Shown: positions 1 through 7,523 of the stretch, in pieces
How positions within the stretch are numbered: the first letter of the stretch is position 1
Layout of the letters: each line of letters opens with the position of its first letter
Assembly: GCA_963932465.1 (NCBI GenBank)
Contig: OZ010786.1
Location: forward strand, 598,103,038-598,167,037
From: Maratus speciosus
Taxonomy: Eukaryota > Arthropoda > Arachnida > Araneae > Salticidae
Length of the DNA: 64,000 bases
Reading direction: 5' to 3'
Position numbers and translations under genes: made by a program
Notes under the pieces: generated by a model
Told to the model about the DNA's origin: nothing
Seen by the model: the letters and a program-made list of their open reading frames with translations, nothing else
Databases searched by the model: none

Positions 1-352
1 CTATTCTTTTTCCTTTAGCGTCAAAAGATTTTCCATCGATTAGATGTAAAGTGTTTTCATCCAATTCTTTAATTCTCTTACCAGTTTCTTCAGCGAAGGT
101 TAAAAAATTACTATCGTAATTAGTATTATTTTTTTCTATAAAATCTCTTAATTGGAAATGATTATTCTCTATTTTATTCAAAACGAAACTTTTAGCAGTT
201 AAATCTAAATCATCGATTGGATCTGAAGCATTTTTTAATATCTTATTTTCCATATCGTAATGACCATCGTCCGTTAATTTAAAACCTATACCGGGGGGTC
301 CAATAGGGCCTTTTCGCACTGGATTATCATACGGTGGATAATAAACAGCCAT
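1..352 (-). CDS. Polinton fibre-like protein, C-terminus cut by window edge
   Basis: An open frame starts at ATG 352 and runs without a stop off the left edge, giving 117 codons. The N-terminus has a short collagen-like stretch (GPIGPPG, residues 15-21). It is followed by a segment reading 'MENKILKNASDPIDDLDLTAKSFV', which resembles the stem repeat 'N-x-R-L-x-N-x-x-D-P-x-x-x-x-D-A-x-T-K-x-Y-V' of phage and adenovirus-like fibre shafts, and then by predicted helix. It is the last gene of the leftward capsid block, 19 bp past the major capsid stop, and its start lies in TATAAATG like its neighbours. A trimeric fibre or spike role is inferred from the motif and position. Its length is unknown because the end is outside the window. 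Confidence 0.6.
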   Translation of the reverse strand, partial: MAVYYPPYDNPVRKGPIGPPGIGFKLTDDGHYDMENKILKNASDPIDDLDLTAKSFVLNKIENNHFQLRDFIEKNNTNYDSNFLTFAEETGKRIKELDENTLHLIDGKSFDAKGKRI

Positions 353-371
353 TTATAAAGACTAAAAAATG

Positions 372-1730
372 TTATTCTCCTAACGTTTTAATCACAGTAA
401 TTTCTTTTTTATTCATATTTAATATACATTTCTTTCTTACTTCTAAAATATAGTAAAATACATATTCTTTGGTTGTTTCTTTTTCTAATTTCCAATTGAA
501 TTCTATTCTCAAATTTTCAAGAGTGGTGTAGTTTACATGATTTGACAAATCAAAATGAATTACAGGATATAATTTACCAAAATCTGAATAATTTACCATA
601 CATCCGGTTTCTGTGTTTAGATTATTGAGACCTGATTCCAGAAAAGATTCATATAACCTATTATATTCCTTTTTACCAAAATCCATCGTATATCGCTCTG
701 CTGGTAACGGCGATCTGTTAATCATCAACCAACATTCGATCATATCCAAATTATCAAATATCATATTATTTTTTTTAGGATTTTCATTTCTGTCGAAATA
801 TTGCGGTATTACAAATAATCTTAAAACTTCATCGGATGTAGCAGATATAGAATCGGAACCACTTTTATATTTATTAATGGGACTAGATCTGTTAATTTCA
901 TACTGATTCCAGTTTATTTCTATATCCGTATTAGATAATTTTAATTCATTATAGAGAATCTCCGCACCATTTTTAAAGTCGACGTATCTCACCCACAGCG
1001 CTATGTCTTCAATTTCTACTTTATAATCTGGATTTGCATCGTCTGTATAAATCATATTTCTACTATCGTCTCTTTGGAATTCCAGTCTTATTATAAAACC
1101 AGAAATGGCTTTTTTATATTCTGCGACGAAATCAAAAATTTCCTTTAAAGGTGTCCATGTTGTAACTGAATTACTATTTTTCGACAATTCCCATCTTTTT
1201 TTAAATCCTTTATTGTAGTTTTCATTTTTTACAATTTTTAATTTATTGACGATATCTGTTATAGGGGTGGTAGCAGCTATCGTACCATCGCTTTGAAGTA
1301 AACTTTTATTTCTATCAGCACTATCACTGGTATCTGGATAAAAACCTATATTGGTGGCTTCTGATGCTGAATAGTCTCTGGTATAATCCTTCAGTCTCTT
1401 AATCTGCAGAATGTAGGAGTGATAGTCTCCAACTGATTCGATTATTTGTTTACCTATCTGAAGTTTTACGCCTTTCATAGAACATACAGCTGCGACATTA
1501 TCATCACTTATAGATGCACCATTGGATTTTACAATTTTCCACTTTGTCTCCAGATAACTCTCCGATAATGAAATAGGATCATTGGTATCGGTAATTTCGA
1601 AATGAAACGCAGTATTTTCTTTTTTATCATTATGGCTTGTACTAGGCAATCTTATTTTTTTTAATTCGCTACTTTTTATATCGTTATTATAATAATAATG
1701 AGTATCTCTTAGATCATAAATTTTTTCCAT
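372..1730 (-). CDS. MCP: Polinton major capsid protein (double jelly-roll, hexon-like)
   Basis: This intact 452-codon frame has the signature of the F54H12.2-like proteins that are the Maverick/Polinton major capsid protein. An N-terminal segment 'DPISLSESYLETKWKIVK' (about residues 51-68) is followed by a beta-rich body. The C-terminal part reads 'YTMDFGKKEYNRLYESF' and then 'YPVIHFDLSNHVNYTTLENLRIEFNW', the usual end of the second jelly roll. In Polintons this protein forms pseudo-hexameric capsomers; virion formation is inferred for the family and is not shown here. It lies between the fibre-like gene and a 59-codon basic peptide whose stop directly abuts this start. The start context is CCTAAATAAATG. 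At 452 residues it is at the short end for the family, but no break is visible. Confidence 0.8.
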   Translation of the reverse strand: MEKIYDLRDTHYYYNNDIKSSELKKIRLPSTSHNDKKENTAFHFEITDTNDPISLSESYLETKWKIVKSNGASISDDNVAAVCSMKGVKLQIGKQIIESVGDYHSYILQIKRLKDYTRDYSASEATNIGFYPDTSDSADRNKSLLQSDGTIAATTPITDIVNKLKIVKNENYNKGFKKRWELSKNSNSVTTWTPLKEIFDFVAEYKKAISGFIIRLEFQRDDSRNMIYTDDANPDYKVEIEDIALWVRYVDFKNGAEILYNELKLSNTDIEINWNQYEINRSSPINKYKSGSDSISATSDEVLRLFVIPQYFDRNENPKKNNMIFDNLDMIECWLMINRSPLPAERYTMDFGKKEYNRLYESFLESGLNNLNTETGCMVNYSDFGKLYPVIHFDLSNHVNYTTLENLRIEFNWKLEKETTKEYVFYYILEVRKKCILNMNKKEITVIKTLGE

Positions 1731-1910
1731 TTATTTAGGAAGAATTTTCAGACCTGTTCCTTTCATCTTTTTTGAAAATATTTCTTTCAATATTTCAGCA
1801 TCAGTCAATCTGTCAACAACTGCTTTTTCATTCAATTCTAGTTTTTTAGCTTTAAAAAATCCTTTTCCTTGAATTCTTTTACTTTTCCTATATAATCTGT
1901 GTTTATTCAT
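1731..1910 (-). CDS. 59-residue basic core-like peptide
   Basis: A short complete frame from ATG 1910 to TAA 1731-1733 exactly fills the gap between the major capsid start and the penton-like gene. It is very basic, with about 19 Lys or Arg. It carries a 'GKGFFKAKK' stretch near residues 16-24 and 'KKMKGTGLK' near the end. Polintons and adenoviruses often encode such small glycine/lysine-rich virion peptides (pX/mu-like) beside the capsid genes. Its start has the TAAATAAATG context used by its neighbours, and its stop lies immediately before the capsid ATG, as expected for a real compact gene. A nucleic-acid-condensing role is inferred from composition and place only. Confidence 0.55.
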   Translation of the reverse strand: MNKHRLYRKSKRIQGKGFFKAKKLELNEKAVVDRLTDAEILKEIFSKKMKGTGLKILPK

Positions 1911-1914
1911 TTAT

Positions 1915-2667
1915 TTACTGAGAAAATTTAGTTAATATCAATTGATATATTTTTTCAACATAGTCCTCTTTTTCCTCTACGACTCTAAAATTATATTCAA
2001 TCAAACCTTTATTTAAATCAATTAATTCACCATTTTGATTCGTAACTCTCATCCTTATTCTACGAATTGAATCCCTATTCACAGGATAATATATTAAATT
2101 ATTGAATTCTTTCGAAATGATAACACCCGGTACATCCCTCGGTGTAAAAGAATAAATAACTTCTGAATTATTCTGGTTGATTAAAGATCCATTAACTACA
2201 TCACAATGAATATATATAATGTCGTTTCCGTTTGTTATATCTGCTATATTTTCACCTTCTATTACAGTCTCTTCATCATGACTTTTATAAACTTTTTTTT
2301 CAAAGCCTATTAGTTTATGAAAATCGCTTTTTGTTAAATCGATATTCCAACCTTTAGTTAATTTAATAAGCATTCTTAGTCTAGATTGTATTCTACCAAA
2401 TTTTACCGGAGGATCGTTTGAACCAAACGCTTTCATCACATCTATATTTAAATCTTCAACATTTTTATTACCATAAGGAATAGTGATAGATTTAACATTA
2501 TTCTCATCTGTGTACAGGTCAAACGTATTAGTTTTATCTGTTATGTTAAACCATGAGACTATCATAGTAAAAGATTGCAATGCTAATTTTTTTAATTTAA
2601 GAGGTTTAGGAAATTCAACAGTGAAATCCTCTGATTTTTCATGACTTTTTGGTTTCAATTTGATCAT
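1915..2667 (-). CDS. Polinton minor capsid (penton-like) protein
   Basis: An intact 250-codon frame. The pattern 'LALQSFTMIVSWFNITDKTNTF', followed by a strand ending 'ITIPYGNKNVEDLNIDVMKAF', is the hallmark of the single jelly-roll Polinton minor capsid protein. The middle part ('IIYIHCDVVNGSLINQN' and 'YYPVNRDSIRRIRMRVTNQNGELIDLN') gives the expected later strands. The family is thought to form the pentameric vertices. It sits in the usual order beside the major capsid and protease genes, with 4 bp between its stop and the next ATG. Its start is in the TCTAATAAATG context. Confidence 0.75.
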   Translation of the reverse strand: MIKLKPKSHEKSEDFTVEFPKPLKLKKLALQSFTMIVSWFNITDKTNTFDLYTDENNVKSITIPYGNKNVEDLNIDVMKAFGSNDPPVKFGRIQSRLRMLIKLTKGWNIDLTKSDFHKLIGFEKKVYKSHDEETVIEGENIADITNGNDIIYIHCDVVNGSLINQNNSEVIYSFTPRDVPGVIISKEFNNLIYYPVNRDSIRRIRMRVTNQNGELIDLNKGLIEYNFRVVEEKEDYVEKIYQLILTKFSQ

Positions 2668-2687
2668 TTATTAGACAGAAAAAATCT

Positions 2688-3180
2688 TTAAAGATGAAAA
2701 ACAAGCTCTTCGTTATAATCGCTAGGCTGTTGAGTAAATGAATTAAGTACACATTCCGGACATTTACCTTTATTTCTTTCTTTTATATATTTCATACAAA
2801 ATAATCCACATTTGACAGAAGTAGGTTTTTGTAAAAAACTATCATTGTGAGCTATACTGACTTTTTTATTGGAAAGTTTAAGAAATTTCATAATATTTTC
2901 AGGAATATATTTTTCTTTGAGTTTAATATTTTTATATATATATTCCCCGAAAGGATCGAAATATTCTACATAATTATAATTTGGATCATTATAGTAACAA
3001 ACCCAATGTATTCCAGGACCTGTCGAAATATCTAAATTAATAATCCCGCTTTCAAAATTTCCAATCTTTTTAGGAAGTAAATCAGAAGAGAAAACACCTC
3101 TGAATCCTTTTTCATCTTTCATATTTTCTTTAATCGTTTCATCTGATATACCCAATTTTGTTATCGGGATTTTTTTTTTT
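2688..3180 (-). CDS. PRO: Adenain-like maturation cysteine protease, 5' end out of frame
   Basis: The reading shows the adenain (C5-like) signature in order: 'FRGVFSSDLLP', 'GIHWVCYY' with the catalytic His, 'EYFDPFG' with the acidic residue, and 'FLQKPTSVKCGLFCMKYI' with the oxyanion Gln and nucleophile Cys. The enzyme would process capsid proteins. No usable ATG precedes the conserved N-terminal part; the first in this frame is at 3122, just before 'FRGVF'. Upstream, similar lysine-rich residues continue in the frame of the pVI/pX-like gene, and the two frames meet at a run of eleven A (minus strand, 3170-3180). Either one base has been gained there or the protease is made by slippage as a fusion. 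The catalytic residues all appear intact. Confidence 0.72.
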
Positions 3181-3558
3181 AGACAGAGAAGCTGACTTTT
3201 TTTTAAGACCAGATCCTTTGTTTTCCCAAGGTTGAAAAACTCCAGATCCTGAAATTTTATCCAGGATTTTTTTAGTCCCCCAACCTGCTGCACCACTCGC
3301 AGCACCGAGTCCTAGGGATGTTAAAATAGGAATTAAAAAAGGTAAAAATCCACCGTTTTTATCTAATTGAGTTTTGCTTATATTTATTCTTTTACCTTTA
3401 CTAATCTGATTAATCTGTGTTTTAGTTAAATACATTTCATAATTGGGAGTTTTAGAATTGTCTATCTGCAGTGTCAGTTCTTCTTTTTTTCTGAGAGCAG
3501 ATTTCAATTTATTAATCTGTCCGTCACTCAAATGAATCTTCTTTTTTACATAACTCAT
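3139..3558 (-). CDS. Polinton pVI/pX-like minor virion protein
   Basis: This 139-codon frame opens with 'MSYVKKKIHLSDGQINKLKSALRKKEE' and contains 'LTKTQINQISKGKRINISKTQL'. It then has a hydrophobic glycine/alanine segment 'GGFLPFLIPILTSLGLGAAS' (about residues 69-88) followed by a basic glycine-rich tail. This layout is the common small Polinton virion protein next to the protease, compared by others with adenovirus pVI/pX. The hydrophobic helix suggests membrane interaction. Its start lies in a 32-bp conserved box (3556-3587) shared with two rightward genes. Its 3' end overlaps the protease frame, and the final residues after the A-run are probably out of the ancestral frame. Confidence 0.65.
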   Translation of the reverse strand: MSYVKKKIHLSDGQINKLKSALRKKEELTLQIDNSKTPNYEMYLTKTQINQISKGKRINISKTQLDKNGGFLPFLIPILTSLGLGAASGAAGWGTKKILDKISGSGVFQPWENKGSGLKKKSASLSKKKNPDNKIGYIR

Positions 3559-3587
3559 TTATTAGGCAGCAAAAAGCTGACGCTTTC
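3556..3587 (-). promoter_or_regulatory. Conserved start-site box, minor virion protein copy
   Basis: Minus-strand copy of the box, reading GAAAGCGTCAGCTTTTTGCT and then GCCTAATAAATG, with the ATG of the pVI/pX-like gene at its end. It differs from the ATPase copy at only a few positions although it faces the other way in a different gene, which argues for a regulatory sequence. Confidence 0.55.
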
Positions 3588-4392
3588 AAAGAAGAAATTG
3601 ATTGTATAATCGTTCTTTATCTCCGTTAGTTATTTTTTTAGTTTTAATAAGTTTGTCTATTAGCAGTTTGACTTCATTTTTTAATTTTTTCGACTTGCTA
3701 CCTTGACATCTTTTATCAATTAATTCAGATAATAAATCTAAACCTTTACCGACTTTCATTACTTCGCTACCTCGAATTGTAGTTAATCTAGCCAGATATT
3801 TTTGTAGCTCATCTTCTTTATACTTAACAACTTTTAATTCATCCTTTTTCTGATTTAATTCCTCCTCTGAAAGATTTTTAGCCCTCGTAATTGTACTTTG
3901 TAAGTTGCCTTTTTTCCTCGATAATTCTTCTTTTAACTCCTTAGCCTTTGCATACATTTCATCTAATTTTACTTTATTGTCTAGGAGTTTCGAAGGTCTG
4001 TATAATTTTTCAGTTATTAAATAATCTGTATCTAAATACTGATCAACATTATAAATAAGCGACGGTTCTTTATATAATTCTTTGACATCTTCGATCGCTT
4101 CAGGAATAATTCTAGATGATTCTGCAATAGGCTGTAAAGATATATTTAATTCGTCCAATTTATCACTGATAGATTTAATATTTTCTTTTCTACTTTTATC
4201 CTGTTCTTCTAATTTTTTAGTGACAGGTTTATGAAATTCAGTTAGACTTTTGTCTATACCTAGCTTTCTATCACGCTGTGCTTCATTATTTTTTCTAATA
4301 TCTGCTTGTAATTTGACAAGTTTTATTGCATTTTTTAATTCTTCTTTTTGTTTCTTATTTCGATCTTTTTCTAAATCGTTTATTTTATCCAT
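3586..4392 (-). CDS. Polinton coiled-coil protein
   Basis: An intact 268-codon frame, very rich in Lys, Glu, Asp and Leu, with heptad-like spacing over residues 1-100 and 145-205. That predicts long coiled coils split by a less helical segment ('SLIYNVDQYLDTDYLITEKLYRPSKLL', about residues 112-138). It is the first gene of the leftward block, transcribed away from the packaging ATPase. Comparable coiled-coil proteins occur at this place in other arthropod Polintons, but I cannot name a function; a scaffold or virion-internal role is a guess from composition. Its start has a TATATAAATG context. Confidence 0.5.
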   Translation of the reverse strand: MDKINDLEKDRNKKQKEELKNAIKLVKLQADIRKNNEAQRDRKLGIDKSLTEFHKPVTKKLEEQDKSRKENIKSISDKLDELNISLQPIAESSRIIPEAIEDVKELYKEPSLIYNVDQYLDTDYLITEKLYRPSKLLDNKVKLDEMYAKAKELKEELSRKKGNLQSTITRAKNLSEEELNQKKDELKVVKYKEDELQKYLARLTTIRGSEVMKVGKGLDLLSELIDKRCQGSKSKKLKNEVKLLIDKLIKTKKITNGDKERLYNQFLL

Positions 4393-4535
4393 TTATATAG
4401 TTTTAAATTAGAAGCGACAGCTTCGCCGTCTATTTTTACTGACAGCTAATTAGAAGCGATAATGTTTTTACTGACAGCTAATATGCTTTTACAGGCAGTA
4501 ACATTAGAAAGCGTCAGCTTTTCGCTGTCTAATAA
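4393..4535. promoter_or_regulatory. Divergent promoter region of the two Polinton gene blocks
   Basis: These 143 bp separate the leftward coiled-coil gene from the rightward ATPase. They contain a perfect 18-bp direct repeat (4433-4450 and 4465-4482, beginning TTTTTACTGACAGC), a second repeat TTAGAAGCGA (4408-4417 and 4450-4459) and a small dyad around GCGACAGCTTCGC. On the right they merge into the conserved box before the ATPase start. The repeats and the divergent layout suggest a bidirectional control region; this is inference from arrangement. Confidence 0.5.
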
Positions 4536-4538
4536 ATG
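4507..4538 (+). promoter_or_regulatory. Conserved start-site box, ATPase copy
   Basis: A 32-bp box ends in TCTAATAAATG, where ATG is the ATPase start. Its body GAAAGCGTCAGCTTTTCGCT is nearly the same as at 5663-5694 (plus strand) and 3556-3587 (minus strand), each ending on a start codon. It is probably a promoter with initiation very close to the ATG. Confidence 0.55.
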
Positions 4539-5276
4539 ATTAAAATTAAAGATTACACAGAACCGGAAGAATTGCCTGACCCTAAACAACATCGTTTTTT
4601 ACCCAGACATCCTTTCAGATTATTAATAATTGGCCCATCAGGTTGTGGAAAGACAAATTTACTAATAAATTTATTAAACGGTTTTGAGAATCCTAGTAAT
4701 TTAAGATTAGATTTCGACGCTTTATATTTATGCGCAAAAGATATTTCCGAGCCAAAGTATTCTAAATTGCAAGAAAATTATACACAGTTTGAAGGTGTTG
4801 AAAGAGACGATATTATAAAATGTAAAAAAATAAGTAAAAATAAAAGAAGCGAATTATTAAAATTGTATGATAAATATAAAAAGAATGTATTATTTTCTTC
4901 AGATTTGAGTGAATTTATTACTGTCGACGATCTAGATTCCTCTGAAAAAAATCTTGTTGTGTTTGACGATTGTGTTACAGAGAAAGACCAGAAAGTTATA
5001 GAGGATTTGTTTATAAGAGGTCGAAAGAAAAATGCATCCATTATTTATTTAACGCAGTCTTATTACTCAACTCCTATAAATATTAGAAAAAATTGTAATT
5101 ACTTCATATTTTTTAAGCTACAGCGTAGGGAAATCAATCAGATAATCAGAGAAATAGACGGAAATCTAACGAAAAAAGAATTTCTAGAAAAATATCATTC
5201 TTGTAAGGGTAACTTCTTTATGTTAGATTTAGTAAATTCTGAAATGAGATACCGAAAAAATTTTGAACCTACATAA
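4536..5276 (+). CDS. ATP: Polinton genome-packaging ATPase (FtsK/HerA, A32-like)
   Basis: An intact 246-codon frame. The Walker A loop 'GPSGCGKT' is at residues 33-40 after 'HPFRLLII'. The Walker B strand 'NLVVFDD' is at 139-145, and the sensor-like 'IYLTQSYYSTPINIRKNCNY' at about 170-189. This is the A32/AVPR-type packaging ATPase of Polintons, virophages and large DNA viruses, which moves the genome into the capsid. It is the first rightward gene, starts at the end of the conserved promoter box, and its stop (TAA 5274-5276) directly abuts the next ATG. All key residues are present. Confidence 0.88.
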   Translation: MIKIKDYTEPEELPDPKQHRFLPRHPFRLLIIGPSGCGKTNLLINLLNGFENPSNLRLDFDALYLCAKDISEPKYSKLQENYTQFEGVERDDIIKCKKISKNKRSELLKLYDKYKKNVLFSSDLSEFITVDDLDSSEKNLVVFDDCVTEKDQKVIEDLFIRGRKKNASIIYLTQSYYSTPINIRKNCNYFIFFKLQRREINQIIREIDGNLTKKEFLEKYHSCKGNFFMLDLVNSEMRYRKNFEPT

Positions 5277-5702
5277 ATGGAAGAATATTTAGAAAAGAGA
5301 TTATATGTTTATCGGAAAAGTTACAATTTGTATCAAAAGATAAGTATTTCCTTAACTGTTAGCAAATTTATGCTAAGTGCTTCGGGATTATCAGCTTTTG
5401 TATTAATACCACTGGCTGCTTTGAGTTTGACTGTTGGAATTGTAGAAGTCATTGAGAAATCTTTAAATATTTTGGAACGAAAAGAAGAATACAAGCAATG
5501 TTATAATTTTTATAAACAACTGTTAAATTTGTTGAAAGCTAAAAAAATTTCAGAAGAAGAAGTGTATGTTAGAGAACAAGATTTTATAAATAATTTAGTA
5601 TATTTCCCAATCGAAAAGTATGTGAAAAAAGTACAGTTGAATGGATATAAATATTCTTCTTGGAAAGTGTCAACTTTTTGCTGTCTAATAAATGAGTTGT
5701 AA
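5277..5702 (+). CDS. Small helical membrane protein of the Polinton
   Basis: A 141-codon frame beginning directly after the ATPase stop (ACATAAATG). Residues about 32-58 ('FMLSASGLSAFVLIPLAALSLTVGIVE') are strongly hydrophobic and could form one or two membrane passes, flanked by charged amphipathic helices. Proteins of this size and pattern often follow the ATPase in arthropod Polintons, but their role is unknown to me. The last few residues overlap the promoter box and start of the PLA2 gene (ATG 5692). Confidence 0.5.
   Translation: MEEYLEKRLYVYRKSYNLYQKISISLTVSKFMLSASGLSAFVLIPLAALSLTVGIVEVIEKSLNILERKEEYKQCYNFYKQLLNLLKAKKISEEEVYVREQDFINNLVYFPIEKYVKKVQLNGYKYSSWKVSTFCCLINEL
5663..5694 (+). 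promoter_or_regulatory. Conserved start-site box, PLA2 gene copy
   Basis: A third copy, reading GAAAGTGTCAACTTTTTGCT and then GTCTAATAAATG. It lies inside the 3' end of the preceding membrane-protein frame, so it is constrained both as coding and as apparent control sequence. Confidence 0.5.
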
Positions 5703-6480
5703 AAGTAAAAAAATTGTTGTTACGTCTTTAACTAAAAAAGGTAATTTTAAAGGTGGGTGTTTAACACTAGAACGGCGGCGAGGGGTCATTTTGACCCTTG
5801 CCAAGTGAATACTTATCGATTCGAACCAGAAAACTTTTTAAAATATAAGATTAATATATGCTGCCCAAAGATAACTTAAATAAATAAGTTAAATATTTTT
5901 ATGCAAAAATTCTGATGTGAAATATTTTTATAAAACTTGAGTAAAATTTCCCGCCGTTCTAGTGTTAAAATGTGGACAAACTGGATCGGGTTTTCTGAAT
6001 AAAGTCATTAGTAATTTACCTTTTGAAATGCATTTACCTAATCATAACTTCACAGGCCCGGGGACACAATTATTATGGGAGAAAACGCGATTAAATCCAG
6101 ATTTAACGTATAAAAATTCGTCTAAACCTGTTAACCGAGTGGATGAAATTGCATATAAGCATGACAAATGTTATTTAGAAAATAAAGATACAAAAAGTAG
6201 AAATGAAGTATGCGATAAGAATATGATTGATGAATTAGATAATATTCAAAATCCTACGATTAGAGAAAGAATTGAAAGAGGAATTGTAAAACCGATTATT
6301 AAAGCTAAAAAATCTTTTGGTATGGGATCTATAAATACAAAGATCTATTGTTTAAAATGTAAAAACCACACAGAAACTAAAGATGTTAAAAATGCAATTA
6401 CTAAAAATAACAGACCGATACTGAAAGGTATTTGTCTAGATTGTGGTTCTAAAAAGAGTGTTTTTTTAGGAAAACCTTAG
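5692..6480 (+). pseudogene. PLA2-like/zinc-ribbon virion protein gene, split by a MITE
   Basis: The first 24 codons run from ATG 5692 to a stop created at the insertion (TTAA 5761). The rest resumes after 5965 and runs to TAG 6478-6480. The second part has a parvovirus-type phospholipase A2 core: calcium-loop-like 'FTGPGTQL' and, 30 residues on, the catalytic-type His-Asp in 'EIAYKHDKCY'. The C-terminal ribbon has CxxC pairs ('IYCLKCKNH' and 'GICLDCGSKK') and resembles DUF5679. In related viruses such PLA2 domains help virions cross membranes. Removing the insert and one TTAA copy leaves the frame continuous, so the gene was intact until the MITE landed. As it stands no full-length product is expected. 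Confidence 0.72.
5765..5964. mobile_element. TTAA-flanked piggyBac-like MITE inside the PLA2 gene
   Basis: A 200-bp non-coding insert with perfect 14-bp terminal inverted repeats (CACTAGAACGGCGG at 5765-5778, its complement at 5951-5964), bounded by TTAA on both sides (5761-5764 and 5965-5968). TTAA duplication and a short TIR starting CAC/CCC are typical of piggyBac-mobilised MITEs. The perfect TIR, target duplication and still-open flanking frame indicate a recent insertion. Confidence 0.85.
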
Positions 6481-6482
6481 GG

Positions 6483-7523
6483 ATGAAAGATCCTAAAAGT
6501 ATCTTAGAAAAAATATATTATCATCCTGAAAGGGGTTATTGTGGTATCAATGAATTAAAACGAAAAACAGGTTTCAGTCAAAAGCAAATTACAGATTTTT
6601 TACACAGCCAAGATGTTTATACCAGACATAAGCCTTTAATTCGTAAATTTAAACGAAGACGCATTTATGTCAGTCATATCGATGATCAATGGCAAGCAGA
6701 TTTATTGTTTATCAAACCTTTTAGTAAATATAATAACGGAACTAATTACTTATTGACAGTGATAGATATATTGAGTAAATTCGCGTATGCTATTCCGATA
6801 AAGAGAAAAACTGGTGAAGAAGTAACTCAAGCATTTAAAAAGATATTTAAAGAAAGAATTCCTGAAAGATTACAAAGTGATAAAGGGACCGAATTTGTAA
6901 ATAAATGGACTTTAAAATTATTTAAAGATCATAATATTCAGTGGTTTACAACTGAAAATGTTGAAATAAAATGTTCTGTAGTCGAACGATTTAACAGAAC
7001 AATTAATAAAAAAATTAGAACCTATCTAGCGGCCAACAATACTAAAAGATATATAGATGTTTTGGACCAATTAGTTAAAAATTATAATAATACCTGGCAT
7101 AGGTCTATCAAAATGACGCCTAGCGAAGCGAGTAGAGAAGAAAACGAATCTGAAGTTTATAAAAATTTATACGAAGAAAAAATAATAAGAAAACCGAAAT
7201 TCAAGGTTGGCGATAGAATAAGAATTTCGAAATACCAGACTGCTTTCACCCGCGGATACCAGCCTACTTTTACTGAAGAAATTTTCATCGTTTCAGAAAT
7301 ATTAAACACTGACCCAATTACTTATAGAATAAAGGATTTGAATGGCGACGAAATAAAAGGAACTTATTATGAACCGGAATTAGTTAAATATAATCAGAAA
7401 GATAAAACGTTTAAAATTGAAAAAATAATAAAAAAGAAAGGCAATAAATGTCTAGTTAAATGGTTAGGTTATTCCGACGAATTTAACTCTTGGGTTGATG
7501 AAAAAGATATCAAGTCAATTTAG
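6483..7523 (+). CDS. INT: Polinton retroviral-type integrase with chromodomain
   Basis: An intact 346-codon frame. An N-terminal helical part is followed by the rve catalytic core: Asp73 in 'QWQADLLF', Asp133 in 'LQSDKGTEF' and Glu168 in 'SVVERFNRTINKKIR', so a DDE triad with about 34 residues between the last two. A basic SH3-like segment follows ('FKVGDRIRISKYQTAFTRGY', about 240-259), and a C-terminal chromodomain ('FKIEKIIKKKGNKCLVKWLG', then 'NSWVDEKDI', 310-343). The enzyme integrates the linear element DNA; the chromodomain probably biases insertion to marked chromatin. It starts 2 bp after the PLA2 gene stop. Here INT lies in the middle of the gene array and not beside a terminus. Confidence 0.9.
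   Translation: MKDPKSILEKIYYHPERGYCGINELKRKTGFSQKQITDFLHSQDVYTRHKPLIRKFKRRRIYVSHIDDQWQADLLFIKPFSKYNNGTNYLLTVIDILSKFAYAIPIKRKTGEEVTQAFKKIFKERIPERLQSDKGTEFVNKWTLKLFKDHNIQWFTTENVEIKCSVVERFNRTINKKIRTYLAANNTKRYIDVLDQLVKNYNNTWHRSIKMTPSEASREENESEVYKNLYEEKIIRKPKFKVGDRIRISKYQTAFTRGYQPTFTEEIFIVSEILNTDPITYRIKDLNGDEIKGTYYEPELVKYNQKDKTFKIEKIIKKKGNKCLVKWLGYSDEFNSWVDEKDIKSI

Noticed and set aside
613..906. 97-codon plus-strand frame opposite the major capsid gene
   Set aside because: It is the antisense shadow of a well-supported capsid gene and has no domain or start context of its own.
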